Shown: positions 7,090 through 14,105 of the stretch, one piece after another
How the letters are laid out: every line of letters starts with the position of its first letter
Numbering within the stretch: position 1 is the stretch's first letter
Assembly (NCBI GenBank): GCA_007131525.1
Contig: SLQK01000087.1
Coordinates: 1-18,227 of the forward strand
DNA length: 18,227 bases
Source: Nitriliruptoraceae bacterium
Lineage (GTDB): Bacteria > Actinomycetota > Nitriliruptoria > Nitriliruptorales > Nitriliruptoraceae
Direction: 5' to 3'
Notes under the pieces: model-generated
Database searches by the model: none
The model's input: only the letters and a program-made list of their open reading frames with translations
Told to the model about the DNA's origin: nothing
Made by a program: the position numbers and the translations under genes

Positions 7090-7739
7090 GACCCGGGGTC
7101 GTAGCGACGGGTCGTACAGGCCGGGTTGCTCATCCGGACCCCCCCGCTGACCGCCGCCACCCGGCGACAGAACTGGGACCACATGTGCTGCTGGAGCTCC
7201 CGCCCGATCGGCAGCCGCTCGTAGAGCAGGTGGAACAGCGGATCACCGCTGCGCGCCCAGGACTCGATCCGGAACTCGAGGAAACCGCGAGCATCGGTGC
7301 TGGTGCGGAACTCGATCTCACCGGCCTCCATGTGCCCCTGCATGGTCGCGAACCGGAAGGAGGTCGGCGTGCGCTCCACCACCCGCACCGGACCGTTCCA
7401 CGGCCCCGGCAACCGCACGATCAGCTCGTCGCCCACCCCGAGGTCGCGCGCCGGGTGGCCGTCGAGCGTCTCGAACCGTGCCATCTCGGTGGGCGTGACC
7501 CGGTTCGGCTCCTCGAGGATGTAGCTGATGAGCTCCTCGCCGGTCAGCGTCTCGTCGGTGACCGCGATCCAGTAGGTGCGGTGGAACAGCGGTCCCAGGC
7601 CCTCACGGGCTCGCTGCAGGGTCACCGGGTCGCCGGGCAGGTCGCGGTCCAGGTCAGGCGGTCGCCCCTCATCCGCGCGACGATCCCGGCGGTACAGGGG
7701 GATCCGTTGCAGGCTGTAGCGCATCGCCGTGCTGGCCAT
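7086..7739 (-). CDS. DUF1990 family protein, upstream copy
   Basis: This 217-residue protein is a second DUF1990 member, paralogous to the gene after it. It shows the same ordered blocks: NRVTPTEMARFE, GVGDELIVRLPGPW, then FRFATMQGHMEAGEIEFR and LEFRIESWARSGDPLFHLLY, which align with the QGHLERGQMDYE and FRMAAYSQPGD blocks of its neighbour. Function is unknown. The start is uncertain: ATG at 7739 has GGGG about nine bases upstream and leaves a 115-base divergent promoter region; ATG at 7811 or 7823 would extend the N-terminus by 24 or 28 residues but would cover the TAAGGT element of the membrane-protein gene. It overlaps the next gene by four bases, so the two are made together and may pair physically. 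Confidence 0.8.
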   Translation of the reverse strand: MASTAMRYSLQRIPLYRRDRRADEGRPPDLDRDLPGDPVTLQRAREGLGPLFHRTYWIAVTDETLTGEELISYILEEPNRVTPTEMARFETLDGHPARDLGVGDELIVRLPGPWNGPVRVVERTPTSFRFATMQGHMEAGEIEFRTSTDARGFLEFRIESWARSGDPLFHLLYERLPIGRELQQHMWSQFCRRVAAVSGGVRMSNPACTTRRYDPGS

Positions 7740-7766
7740 GTCGGAGCCCCAGTGGGCCAGACGCCG

Positions 7767-7772
7767 TAAGGT
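7767..7772 (+). promoter_or_regulatory. Putative -10 element TAAGGT before the four-helix membrane protein gene
   Basis: TAAGGT lies 82 bases before the ATG at 7855, in the gap between the divergent DUF1990 pair and the membrane protein gene. It is identical to the element before the P450 gene. It would be coding if the DUF1990 gene began at 7823. Confidence 0.3.
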
Positions 7773-7854
7773 GCCGGCACCGGCGGTCGAGCGGTGCAGC
7801 AGGCTCACCATCGTGGACGTCATCCGGTCGGCAGCGAGGAAGGGGCGGGGCAGG

Positions 7855-8373
7855 ATGGACCGTACTACCGCAGCGACCATCGCCCACGACGTCGGACTCG
7901 CGGCGTGGTTCGGGGGGGCGTGGATGGGCGCCGTCGGCCTCAACGGTGCCACCATCGAGGTGGATGACCACACCCAGCGCACCCGGGTCGCCAACGCCGG
8001 CTGGTTCCGGTGGGCCCCGATCGCCGGCACCAGCCTGGTCGCCCACGTCGTCGCGGCCTACGTGCTGGGACGCCTCACCCCCGCGCCGCGGGGCGCCAGC
8101 ACGGTGGCGCCGCCCCGCGGGACCGGGCTGCGGCACCTGCGCACGGCGCTGACGGTCGCGGCGGTGCTGTCGACGGTCGAGACGGGGGTGTCGGGCCAGC
8201 GGGTCGTGCGCGGCGGCGACGTCCCGGTGGCGACGGCCGTGGTCCCGATCGCGGCGACGCCCCCCTCCGTCGCGGCAGCGCAGCGGCGGCTGCGGGTCGC
8301 TCAGTGGTTGGTACCGGGCTTCACCGGCGCGCTGCTGGTGGTCGAGGTGTTGCAGCGGCGCTGGAGCCGTTGA
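7855..8373 (+). CDS. Conserved actinobacterial four-helix membrane protein
   Basis: This 172-residue protein has about four hydrophobic segments, near residues 12-34, 52-72, 96-114 and 148-166. It begins with AATIAHDVGLAAWFGG and carries ATPPSVAAAQRRLRVAQW before the last helix. I recognise this pattern (HDVGLATWFGG with ATPPEVAxAQ) from unnamed membrane proteins of actinobacteria; no function is known to me. The ATG at 7855 follows the purine-rich GAGGAAGGGGCGGGG (7836-7850), which serves as ribosome site. It is divergent from the DUF1990 pair and its last 53 bases overlap the 3' end of the Rrf2 gene on the other strand. Confidence 0.8.
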   Translation: MDRTTAATIAHDVGLAAWFGGAWMGAVGLNGATIEVDDHTQRTRVANAGWFRWAPIAGTSLVAHVVAAYVLGRLTPAPRGASTVAPPRGTGLRHLRTALTVAAVLSTVETGVSGQRVVRGGDVPVATAVVPIAATPPSVAAAQRRLRVAQWLVPGFTGALLVVEVLQRRWSR

Positions 8374-8788
8374 GCGCCGCATCGATCGCCGCGACCTCGG
8401 CGAAGCTGGTCGCGCGCAGCTCCTCGCGCATCGCCTCCTGGGCGCGGACCCACGGGTCGTGGATCGCGCACGCCTCCTCCCACCGGCACGGCCCGCCCCT
8501 GAGGATGCACTCGCTCGAGACGAGCGGTCCGTCCGCCACCTCGATGACCTCCAGCAGCGACACCTCGCCCGGGTCGCGGGCCAGCTCGTACCCGCCGCGA
8601 CGACCGGCCCTGGACGCGACGATGCCCTCCCGCACCAGCTCGGCGAGCAGCTGGGGCAGGTAGGTGACGGGCACCTCCATCTCCTCGGCGATGTCGGCGG
8701 TCTTGCGCCGCCCCCGACCGTGGTGCCGAGCGAGGTCGAGCACGGCACGCACCGTGTAGTCCGCCCGCTTGCCGAGCTTCATGTCCAT
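8321..8788 (-). CDS. Rrf2 family transcriptional regulator with Fe-S type cysteines
   Basis: This 155-residue protein has the Rrf2 winged helix: KRADYTVRAVLDLA (7-20), the recognition region ADIAEEMEVPVTYLPQLLAELVREG (in parts, 31-55), and the wing with SRAGRRGGYELAR (59-71). Three cysteines, Cys94, Cys101 and Cys107, lie in the SSECILRGGPCRWEEACAIHDPW block, the position where IscR, NsrR and RsrR bind an iron-sulfur cluster, so it probably senses iron-sulfur status, redox or nitric oxide. The exact class cannot be set. The C-terminal tail (about 140-155) is Ala/Pro-rich and overlaps the neighbouring membrane-protein gene. Start is ATG at 8788 or 8782; GGGTGGGG upstream fits the latter slightly better. 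It is divergent from the aldolase gene and may regulate it and itself. Confidence 0.91.
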   Translation of the reverse strand: MDMKLGKRADYTVRAVLDLARHHGRGRRKTADIAEEMEVPVTYLPQLLAELVREGIVASRAGRRGGYELARDPGEVSLLEVIEVADGPLVSSECILRGGPCRWEEACAIHDPWVRAQEAMREELRATSFAEVAAIDAALNGSSAAATPRPPAARR

Positions 8789-8852
8789 GGCCCCACCCGT
8801 TCCATCTCCCGTGGCCGCCGGCGCTCCTGCTCGACCGCGAACGGTGCACCAC

Positions 8853-8858
8853 AGGCTA
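8853..8858 (-). promoter_or_regulatory. Putative -10 element TAGCCT before the Rrf2 gene
   Basis: Read on the minus strand, GATTAGCCTG contains TAGCCT about 65 bases before the Rrf2 start. The 8-base palindrome GGTGCACC (8843-8850) directly follows it in the direction of transcription and could be part of an operator for autoregulation, but a full Rrf2 box is not evident. Confidence 0.42.
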
Positions 8859-8903
8859 ATCGTTCACCGGGCACCGAGCAGGGCCGAGGGTCACCGCAGC
8901 GAG

Positions 8904-8950
8904 CGGCCGGCGGTCAACGGCCGGCGGTCGGCGGTCGGCGGTCGGCGAAG
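8904..8950. repeat. GC-rich tandem repeat tract (heptamer GGCGGTC)
   Basis: Within the 296-base gap between the divergent Rrf2 and aldolase genes, CGGCCGGCGGTCA (8904-8916) is nearly repeated at 8918-8930, running into three exact GGCGGTC heptamers at 8923-8943 and a degenerate fourth unit to 8950. Tracts of this sort are prone to length change. No other clear feature was seen between the Rrf2 promoter and the aldolase promoter. Confidence 0.65.
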
Positions 8951-9034
8951 CTGCGCCGGCCACGCGGCGCCGAGTGGCCGGGGGACGACACCGATCGGGC
9001 CCTGCAGCCCTGGTGTCGGTCCCGGCTCGGGTCG

Positions 9035-9040
9035 TAGCGT
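9035..9040 (+). promoter_or_regulatory. Putative -10 element TAGCGT before the aldolase gene
   Basis: TAGCGT lies 44 bases before the aldolase ATG, preceded by GGGTCG. It matches the recurring TAGCNT element of this window; no -35 is recognised. Confidence 0.42.
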
Positions 9041-9084
9041 GGGACTCGTCGCGCACCACGTGGCCTCGACCCAGGGAGTACCCG

Positions 9085-9972
9085 ATGGAGACCGACCTGC
9101 ACACCCGGATGGCGACCGGCCGGGGGTTCCTCGCGGCGCTGGATCAGAGCGGCGGCTCGACCCCGAAGGCGCTGGCGAACTACGGCATCGATCCGGGGAG
9201 CTACGACGGCGAGGAGGCGATGTTCGACCTCGTCCACGAGATGCGCAGCCGCATCATGACCAACCCGGTCTTCACCGGTGACCGCGTCCTCGGGGCGATC
9301 CTGTTCGAGGGCACGATGGATCGCGAGGTGGACGGGGAGCCGACCCCGAGCTACCTGTGGCAGCACAAGGGCGTCATGTCCTTCGTGAAGGTCGACAAGG
9401 GGCTCGAGGACAGCGCCGACGGCGTCCGCCTGATGCGACCCATGCCGCAGCTCGACGCCCTGCTCGCGCGCGCCCGGGACCTCGAGGTGGTCGGCACCAA
9501 GATGCGCTCGGTCATCGAGCTGGCCGATCGCGGCGGGATCGAGCGGAACGTGGCCCAACAGTTCGAGGTCGGGCAGCGGATCCTGCAGGCTGGCCTGGTC
9601 CCGATCCTCGAGCCAGAGGTGGACATCACGAGCCCCCAGAAGGCCGAGGCGGAGGAGCTGCTGCTCGCGGCGATCGTGGAGCACCTCGACGGGTTGGACG
9701 ACGGCCAGCGGATCATGCTGAAGCTGTCGATCCCCACGGTCGACGGCTTCTACTCCGACCTGATCGCGGACCCGCGGGTGCTCCGCGTCGTGGCCCTGTC
9801 GGGCGGCTACGACCGCGAGGAGGCGAACGAGCGGCTGGCCCGCAACCCGGGGCTGATCGCGAGCTTCTCCCGGGCGCTGGTCCAGGACCTGCGTGTCTGG
9901 CAGGACGAGGACACCTTCACCGAGGAACTCGACGCCGCGATCGAGAGCATCTACGAGGCGTCGGTGACCTGA
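9085..9972 (+). CDS. fda: Class I fructose-bisphosphate aldolase
   Basis: This 295-residue protein is a class I (Schiff-base) fructose-bisphosphate aldolase of the type found in Staphylococcus. The N-terminus has the GFLAALDQSGGSTPKAL block, followed by GAILFEGTMDRE, then FVKVDKGL, GTKMRS, LVPILEPEVD with active-site acids, and MLKLSIP with the predicted Schiff-base lysine Lys213. LSGGYDREEAN and NPGLIASFSRAL form the phosphate-binding C-terminal part. It splits fructose 1,6-bisphosphate into glyceraldehyde 3-phosphate and dihydroxyacetone phosphate, or the reverse in gluconeogenesis, without needing zinc. The ATG at 9085 follows AGGGAG at 9073-9078, which decides the start over an open frame to 8974. 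It stands alone, divergent from the Rrf2 regulator. Many actinomycetes rely on the class II enzyme, so this may be a second aldolase. Confidence 0.94.
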   Translation: METDLHTRMATGRGFLAALDQSGGSTPKALANYGIDPGSYDGEEAMFDLVHEMRSRIMTNPVFTGDRVLGAILFEGTMDREVDGEPTPSYLWQHKGVMSFVKVDKGLEDSADGVRLMRPMPQLDALLARARDLEVVGTKMRSVIELADRGGIERNVAQQFEVGQRILQAGLVPILEPEVDITSPQKAEAEELLLAAIVEHLDGLDDGQRIMLKLSIPTVDGFYSDLIADPRVLRVVALSGGYDREEANERLARNPGLIASFSRALVQDLRVWQDEDTFTEELDAAIESIYEASVT

Positions 9973-9974
9973 CA

Positions 9975-10010
9975 CCGAGGTGACCCGGCGGGCCGAGGTG
10001 ACCCGACGGG
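9975..10010. repeat. 18-bp tandem repeat after the aldolase gene
   Basis: CCGAGGTGACCCGGCGGG (9975-9992) is followed directly by CCGAGGTGACCCGACGGG (9993-10010), one base different. It begins two bases after the aldolase stop. A weak 5-bp hairpin, CGGTG/CACCG (9962-9977), overlaps the stop codon and could help ending transcription. No T-run follows. Confidence 0.65.
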
Positions 10011-10152
10011 CCGACGTCCCCCCGTACCCGTCGGCCCGCCGGCCCGGCCGGCCGCGAGGGCGTGGACCGGTGGCTGCGATGGGCGGCACCTCGTCGTCCG
10101 TCCCACACCACGAGCCAACCGCGCCTGGGGTGGGAACGCGAGGCACGGCACC

Positions 10153-10233
10153 AACCTCGCACAACCTCGTACACCGGCACGACGGGTCGTCCACAGGGCC
10201 GGCGACCTCGCACGACCTCGTACGACCTCGTAC
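10153..10233. repeat. Phased 10-bp direct repeats, candidate operator
   Basis: The unit RACCTCGYAC occurs five times: twice in tandem at 10153-10172 and three times in tandem at 10204-10233. The period is exactly 10 bases within each cluster and the clusters start 51 bases apart, so all copies face the same side of the DNA helix. The array ends 27 bases before the putative -10 of the XRE-STAND gene. This layout fits cooperative binding by a regulator, possibly the HTH domain of the protein encoded just downstream. The rest of the 302-base gap holds the 18-bp repeat after the aldolase and no gene. Confidence 0.6.
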
Positions 10234-10260
10234 GGCGTCGGCCGTCGTGCGGCGGGCCAG

Positions 10261-10266
10261 TAGCCT
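10261..10266 (+). promoter_or_regulatory. Putative -10 element TAGCCT with leaderless start
   Basis: TAGCCT ends eight bases before the ATG at 10275, so transcription would start at or within a base or two of the start codon. No ribosome site precedes the ATG. This is the normal arrangement for leaderless mRNAs, common in actinobacteria. Confidence 0.5.
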
Positions 10267-10274
10267 GGGCGGCC

Positions 10275-13200
10275 ATGAGCGTGTCGACGGAGACGGGTGG
10301 GGCGCGGGAGCTGGATGACCAGCTCACCGGCGTCACGACCCGCGCGGAGTTCGGTGCGATCCTGACCGAGGTGCGGCAGCGATCGGGGCGGAGCCTGCGT
10401 GATCTCGCGGCGACGATCGGTTCGAGCCCGTCGACGCTCAGCGGGTGGTGTCGTGCGGAGAACCTCCCCTTCCCCTCCCAGTTCGACACCTTCCGCGCCA
10501 TGCTCCGTGAGCTCGGCCTCGACGACGTCGAGCCCTGGATCGATGTCCTCATCGAGCTGCGCACCGCCGGCGGCCGGGACCCCGATGCTCCGCCGCCCTA
10601 CCTGGGCCTGGAGGCCTTCGGCCACGACGACGCCGACCGGTTCTTCGGCCGCGAGGCGCTGCGTGACCGGGCGCTGGTCCGGCTGCGCTCGATGCTCGCC
10701 GACCCGGACCGCGCCGGCCTGCTCCTGCTGCTCGGGGCATCGGGGTCGGGCAAGTCGTCCCTGCTCCGGGCGGGCATCGGTCGGCTCCTGCACGAGCAGG
10801 GTCACCCGGTGGCGACCCTCACGCCGGGCGAGAGACCCGTGGCCGGGCTGGAACGTGCCCGCACCACGCTGCGAGCGCATCCTGGTGCGCAGCCCCCGGT
10901 GCTGCTGGTCGACCAGGCGGAGGAGCTGTTCACCGCCAGCTCGGACCCGGCGCAGACCGACCGCTTCCTGGCCGAACTCGACCGCCTCACCGAGCCAGGC
11001 GCTGACGGCCAGGTCGCCGCGGTGCTCGCGCTCCGCATCGACTTCTACGCCGACCTCGCCGCCACCGGCCGGTTGACCGGCACGCTGGAGGACGCGCAGC
11101 TGCTGGTCGGTCCCATGACCGAGGCAGAGCTGACCCGGGCGATCGTGGAGCCCGCCCGCCGTGCCGGCATCACGCTGGAGGACGAACTGGTCGCCCTCCT
11201 CCTGCGTGACTTCGTGCCCACCAGCTCGATGGTCCGCGAGCACGACGTGGGGGCGCTGCCGCTGCTCTCCCACGCCTTGCTCGAGACCTACCGGCGGGGC
11301 AACCGGCGCCGGATGACCGTGGCGGACTACGAGGCGGCCGGCGGGGTCAGGGGAGCCGTCGAGCGCTCGGCAGAGGAGGTGTTCCGTGCCTGCACGCCGG
11401 CGCAGCAGGCGTTGCTGCGCCAGGTCCTGGTCAGGCTCGTCCACGTGGAGAACGGCACCCTCGCCACCCGGCGGGTGGCCACCTACGACGAGCTCCAGGG
11501 GCTCCTTGCCGCGGATGACGACGCCGACATCACCGACCTGCTCGAACCCTTCATCAGCGCCCGGCTGCTGACCGCCGACGCCACCACGGTGGAGATCTCC
11601 CACGAGGCCCTGCTCGCCGCCTGGCCGCGCTTGCAGCGCTGGATCGAGGAGGGTCGGGACGCGATCCGCCTCCACCGTCGCATCGCCGAGGCCACGCAGC
11701 TGTGGGTGGCAGCCGACCGGGACCGCTCGGCCCTCGCCCGCGGTGCGTTGCTCGAGGCGATGCGCTCGGCGATCGATCCGTCGGCATCCTGGATCCAGTT
11801 GACCGCCGACGAGCAGGGGTTCCTCACCGCCAGCGTCGCCCAGGCGGAGGCCGTCGCCGAGGAGTCCCGGCGGCGCACCCGCCGGCTCCGTGGCCTGGTC
11901 GCGGTGACCACCGCCTTCGCCGTGCTGGCCGGCGTGCTGGCCGTGATCGCGGCCGATGCCCGCTCCGACGCGCTGCTCGCCCGGGACGAGGCGCTGTCAC
12001 GGCAGCTGTCACTGACCGCCGAACGGCTCGCGGAGACCGACCCCTCCCTGGGCGCGGAGCTGACCGTGGCCGGCTTCGCGATCGCACCGACCACCGAAGC
12101 GCGGTCGTCGCTGCTGGACGCGGCGGTCGCACCCCGCGCGACCCGCGTCCTCGGCGGAGCTGGCTCGACCGCGCTGGCCGCGAGCCCCGATGGGACGCTG
12201 CTGGCGGTGGGCAACTCCGCCGACGCCGAGGTGCAGCTGCTGACCCGAGCCGCGGCCACCGACAGGCCCAGCCGCGCCGCCACGATCGCTCTCGACGATC
12301 CGACGTTGGAGATCTACGCGGTGGCGCTCACCTCGGACGCTGCGGTGCTTGCCATCGGTGACACCGCGGCCCGGATCTCGCTGTGGGACGTGAGCGATCC
12401 CGACGCCCCGGCCCCGCTGGCCACCGGGCTGCGCGGCCCCGAGGGGCCGATCCAGGGGCTGTCGTTCAGCCCGGACCGTTCCGAGCTGTCGGCCGTCGGG
12501 CTCGGCGACGGCGCGTTCCGGTGGGACGTCACCGATCCCGCCGACCCGAGCCCACTCGCGCTGCTGCCCAGCGACGAGATCACCTGGTCCGTGGCCCACA
12601 GCCCCGACGGCCAGCGGGTCGCGGTCGGCGATGATGCGGGTCGGGTGGTGCTGTGGGACGTCAGCGACCCGGCCACCCCGGTCGAGATGGTCACGGTGTC
12701 ACCCACCGACCGTTCGATCCTGAGCGTGGGCTTCTCACCCGACGGTCAGCTGCTGGCCGCCGGCTCCCGGGCGGGGACGCTGCACGCCTGGCAGCTCGAC
12801 GGACCCGAGGCGCCGAGCGTCGTCGACATCCCCGAGGCCACCTTCGACAGCTGGATCAACGCCCTGGCCTTCTCACCCGACGGCGAGCACCTCGCGGTCG
12901 GCAGCTCCGACGGCCAGCTGCTGCTGTGGGCGACCGACGGCTGGCAGCGGCTGGGCTCCCTGCGCCACCCGGCTGCGGTGACCAGCGTCACCTTCACCGC
13001 CTCGCCCGACACCCTGATGACCGCCGCGACCGACGGCAGCGCCCGCCTGTGGGACCTGGCCGCGACGGTGCCGATGACGCTGCAGGGCAGGATCTGGTCC
13101 CTGGGCTTCACGGCGGATGGATCCCGGCTGGCCGCGTTCTCGGGCGCCGAGACCGGCCAGTGGGACGTCACCGGCAGCCATGCCCGCCGGCTCGCCGCAC

Positions 13201-14105
13201 CGCTCGGCGAGCCGGAGGACGGCCCAGCCTTCAGCGGTGCCGGTGCGGTGTCGCCCGACGGGTCGCTGCTGGCCCACGGGAGCCTGACCGGTGAGGTGCT
13301 GCTCTACGACGTCGGCGACCCGGCCGCACCGCAGCTGCTCGCGCCGCCGCTCGGGGGCAGCGACGCGCTGGTCGAGGCGGTCACCTTCAGCCCCGATGGC
13401 CGGCTGCTGCTGGCCGGCGGTGTCGACACCGCGATCCGCATCTGGCAGCTCGACGACCCGTCGGCACCCGAGCTGCTGGCCGTCGTGGACACCCCGACCG
13501 AGATCGTCCTCAACCTCGCCGTCGCACCCGACGGGGGGCTGCTCGCCGCCCCGAGCGCGGACAACCACGTCTACCTCGTCGATCTGACCGACCCGTCAGC
13601 GCCCGCGGATCTCGGCCGGCTCGGCGGGTTCGCCAGCGAGGCGTACGCCGCCGCGTTCTCCCCCGACGGTCGGCTGCTGGCGACCGCCGGGTCCGACGCC
13701 GAGGTGCTGCTGTTCGACGTCAGCGACCCGACCGACCCGCAGCCGGTGGGTGGGCCCGTGCAGGGGCCGTCGGGACGGATCTACGACCTGAGCTTCGACG
13801 CCACCGGCACCCGCCTGGCCGGCGCCGTGGTCGACGGGCGGACCTGGCTGTGGGACGTCGAGGAGGCGGCGGCGCCCGAGGTCCTCGCGGTGCTCGGCAC
13901 CGGTACCAGCCCGATGTACGCGGTCGCCTTCCACCCCGACGGGGACCGGCTCGCGGCGAGCGGCGCCTCCGGGGAGGTCACGTGGTGGTCGCTGGACGAG
14001 GCCGGGGCGATGGAGGTGATCTGCCGCGACGTCGGTGACGCGATCACCGAGCGCGAGTGGCAGGTCCACCTGCGGGAACGTCCCTACGCACCGCCCTGCG
14101 GGTGA
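10275..14105 (+). CDS. XRE HTH - STAND NTPase - membrane helix - double WD40 propeller protein
   Basis: This 1276-residue protein has, in order: an XRE-type helix-turn-helix (about 25-88, with SLRDLAATIGSSPSTLSGW); an nSTAND1-type NTPase from PYLGLEAF at 108, with Walker A GASGSGKS (Lys160) and Walker B VLLVDQAEE (Asp213); a helical winged region to about 510 with ISHEALLAAWPRL; an Arg-rich stretch then a single hydrophobic helix at about 540-560; and a WD40-like region from about 622 to 1248. I count 14 blades, many ending in LWDVSDP-type strands, about 45 residues each, enough for two seven-bladed propellers. The tail ICRDVG...EREWQVHL...PYAPPC holds Cys1250 and Cys1275. Known nSTAND1-WD40 proteins of actinobacteria are thought to be signal or defence switches; the role here is unknown. 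Its 3' end overlaps the MutS-like gene on the other strand by 22 bases. Confidence 0.92.
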   Translation: MSVSTETGGARELDDQLTGVTTRAEFGAILTEVRQRSGRSLRDLAATIGSSPSTLSGWCRAENLPFPSQFDTFRAMLRELGLDDVEPWIDVLIELRTAGGRDPDAPPPYLGLEAFGHDDADRFFGREALRDRALVRLRSMLADPDRAGLLLLLGASGSGKSSLLRAGIGRLLHEQGHPVATLTPGERPVAGLERARTTLRAHPGAQPPVLLVDQAEELFTASSDPAQTDRFLAELDRLTEPGADGQVAAVLALRIDFYADLAATGRLTGTLEDAQLLVGPMTEAELTRAIVEPARRAGITLEDELVALLLRDFVPTSSMVREHDVGALPLLSHALLETYRRGNRRRMTVADYEAAGGVRGAVERSAEEVFRACTPAQQALLRQVLVRLVHVENGTLATRRVATYDELQGLLAADDDADITDLLEPFISARLLTADATTVEISHEALLAAWPRLQRWIEEGRDAIRLHRRIAEATQLWVAADRDRSALARGALLEAMRSAIDPSASWIQLTADEQGFLTASVAQAEAVAEESRRRTRRLRGLVAVTTAFAVLAGVLAVIAADARSDALLARDEALSRQLSLTAERLAETDPSLGAELTVAGFAIAPTTEARSSLLDAAVAPRATRVLGGAGSTALAASPDGTLLAVGNSADAEVQLLTRAAATDRPSRAATIALDDPTLEIYAVALTSDAAVLAIGDTAARISLWDVSDPDAPAPLATGLRGPEGPIQGLSFSPDRSELSAVGLGDGAFRWDVTDPADPSPLALLPSDEITWSVAHSPDGQRVAVGDDAGRVVLWDVSDPATPVEMVTVSPTDRSILSVGFSPDGQLLAAGSRAGTLHAWQLDGPEAPSVVDIPEATFDSWINALAFSPDGEHLAVGSSDGQLLLWATDGWQRLGSLRHPAAVTSVTFTASPDTLMTAATDGSARLWDLAATVPMTLQGRIWSLGFTADGSRLAAFSGAETGQWDVTGSHARRLAAPLGEPEDGPAFSGAGAVSPDGSLLAHGSLTGEVLLYDVGDPAAPQLLAPPLGGSDALVEAVTFSPDGRLLLAGGVDTAIRIWQLDDPSAPELLAVVDTPTEIVLNLAVAPDGGLLAAPSADNHVYLVDLTDPSAPADLGRLGGFASEAYAAAFSPDGRLLATAGSDAEVLLFDVSDPTDPQPVGGPVQGPSGRIYDLSFDATGTRLAGAVVDGRTWLWDVEEAAAPEVLAVLGTGTSPMYAVAFHPDGDRLAASGASGEVTWWSLDEAGAMEVICRDVGDAITEREWQVHLRERPYAPPCG

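Noticed and set aside
10153..10233. Short CRISPR-like array
   Set aside because: The units are only 10 bases, are adjacent without unique spacers, and no cas gene is present.
9951..11675. Minus-strand open frame of 574 residues opposite the XRE-STAND gene
   Set aside because: It covers the HTH and NTPase coding part of a motif-complete gene and is composition-driven. Its repeated YEVVRGR words are just the 10-bp repeats read in reverse.
10275..14105. Avs-type antiviral STAND protein
   Set aside because: There is no N-terminal nuclease or other effector and no TPR sensor of the Avs kind; the HTH, membrane helix and WD40 layout fits the actinobacterial nSTAND1 group. A defence role is not excluded but not shown.
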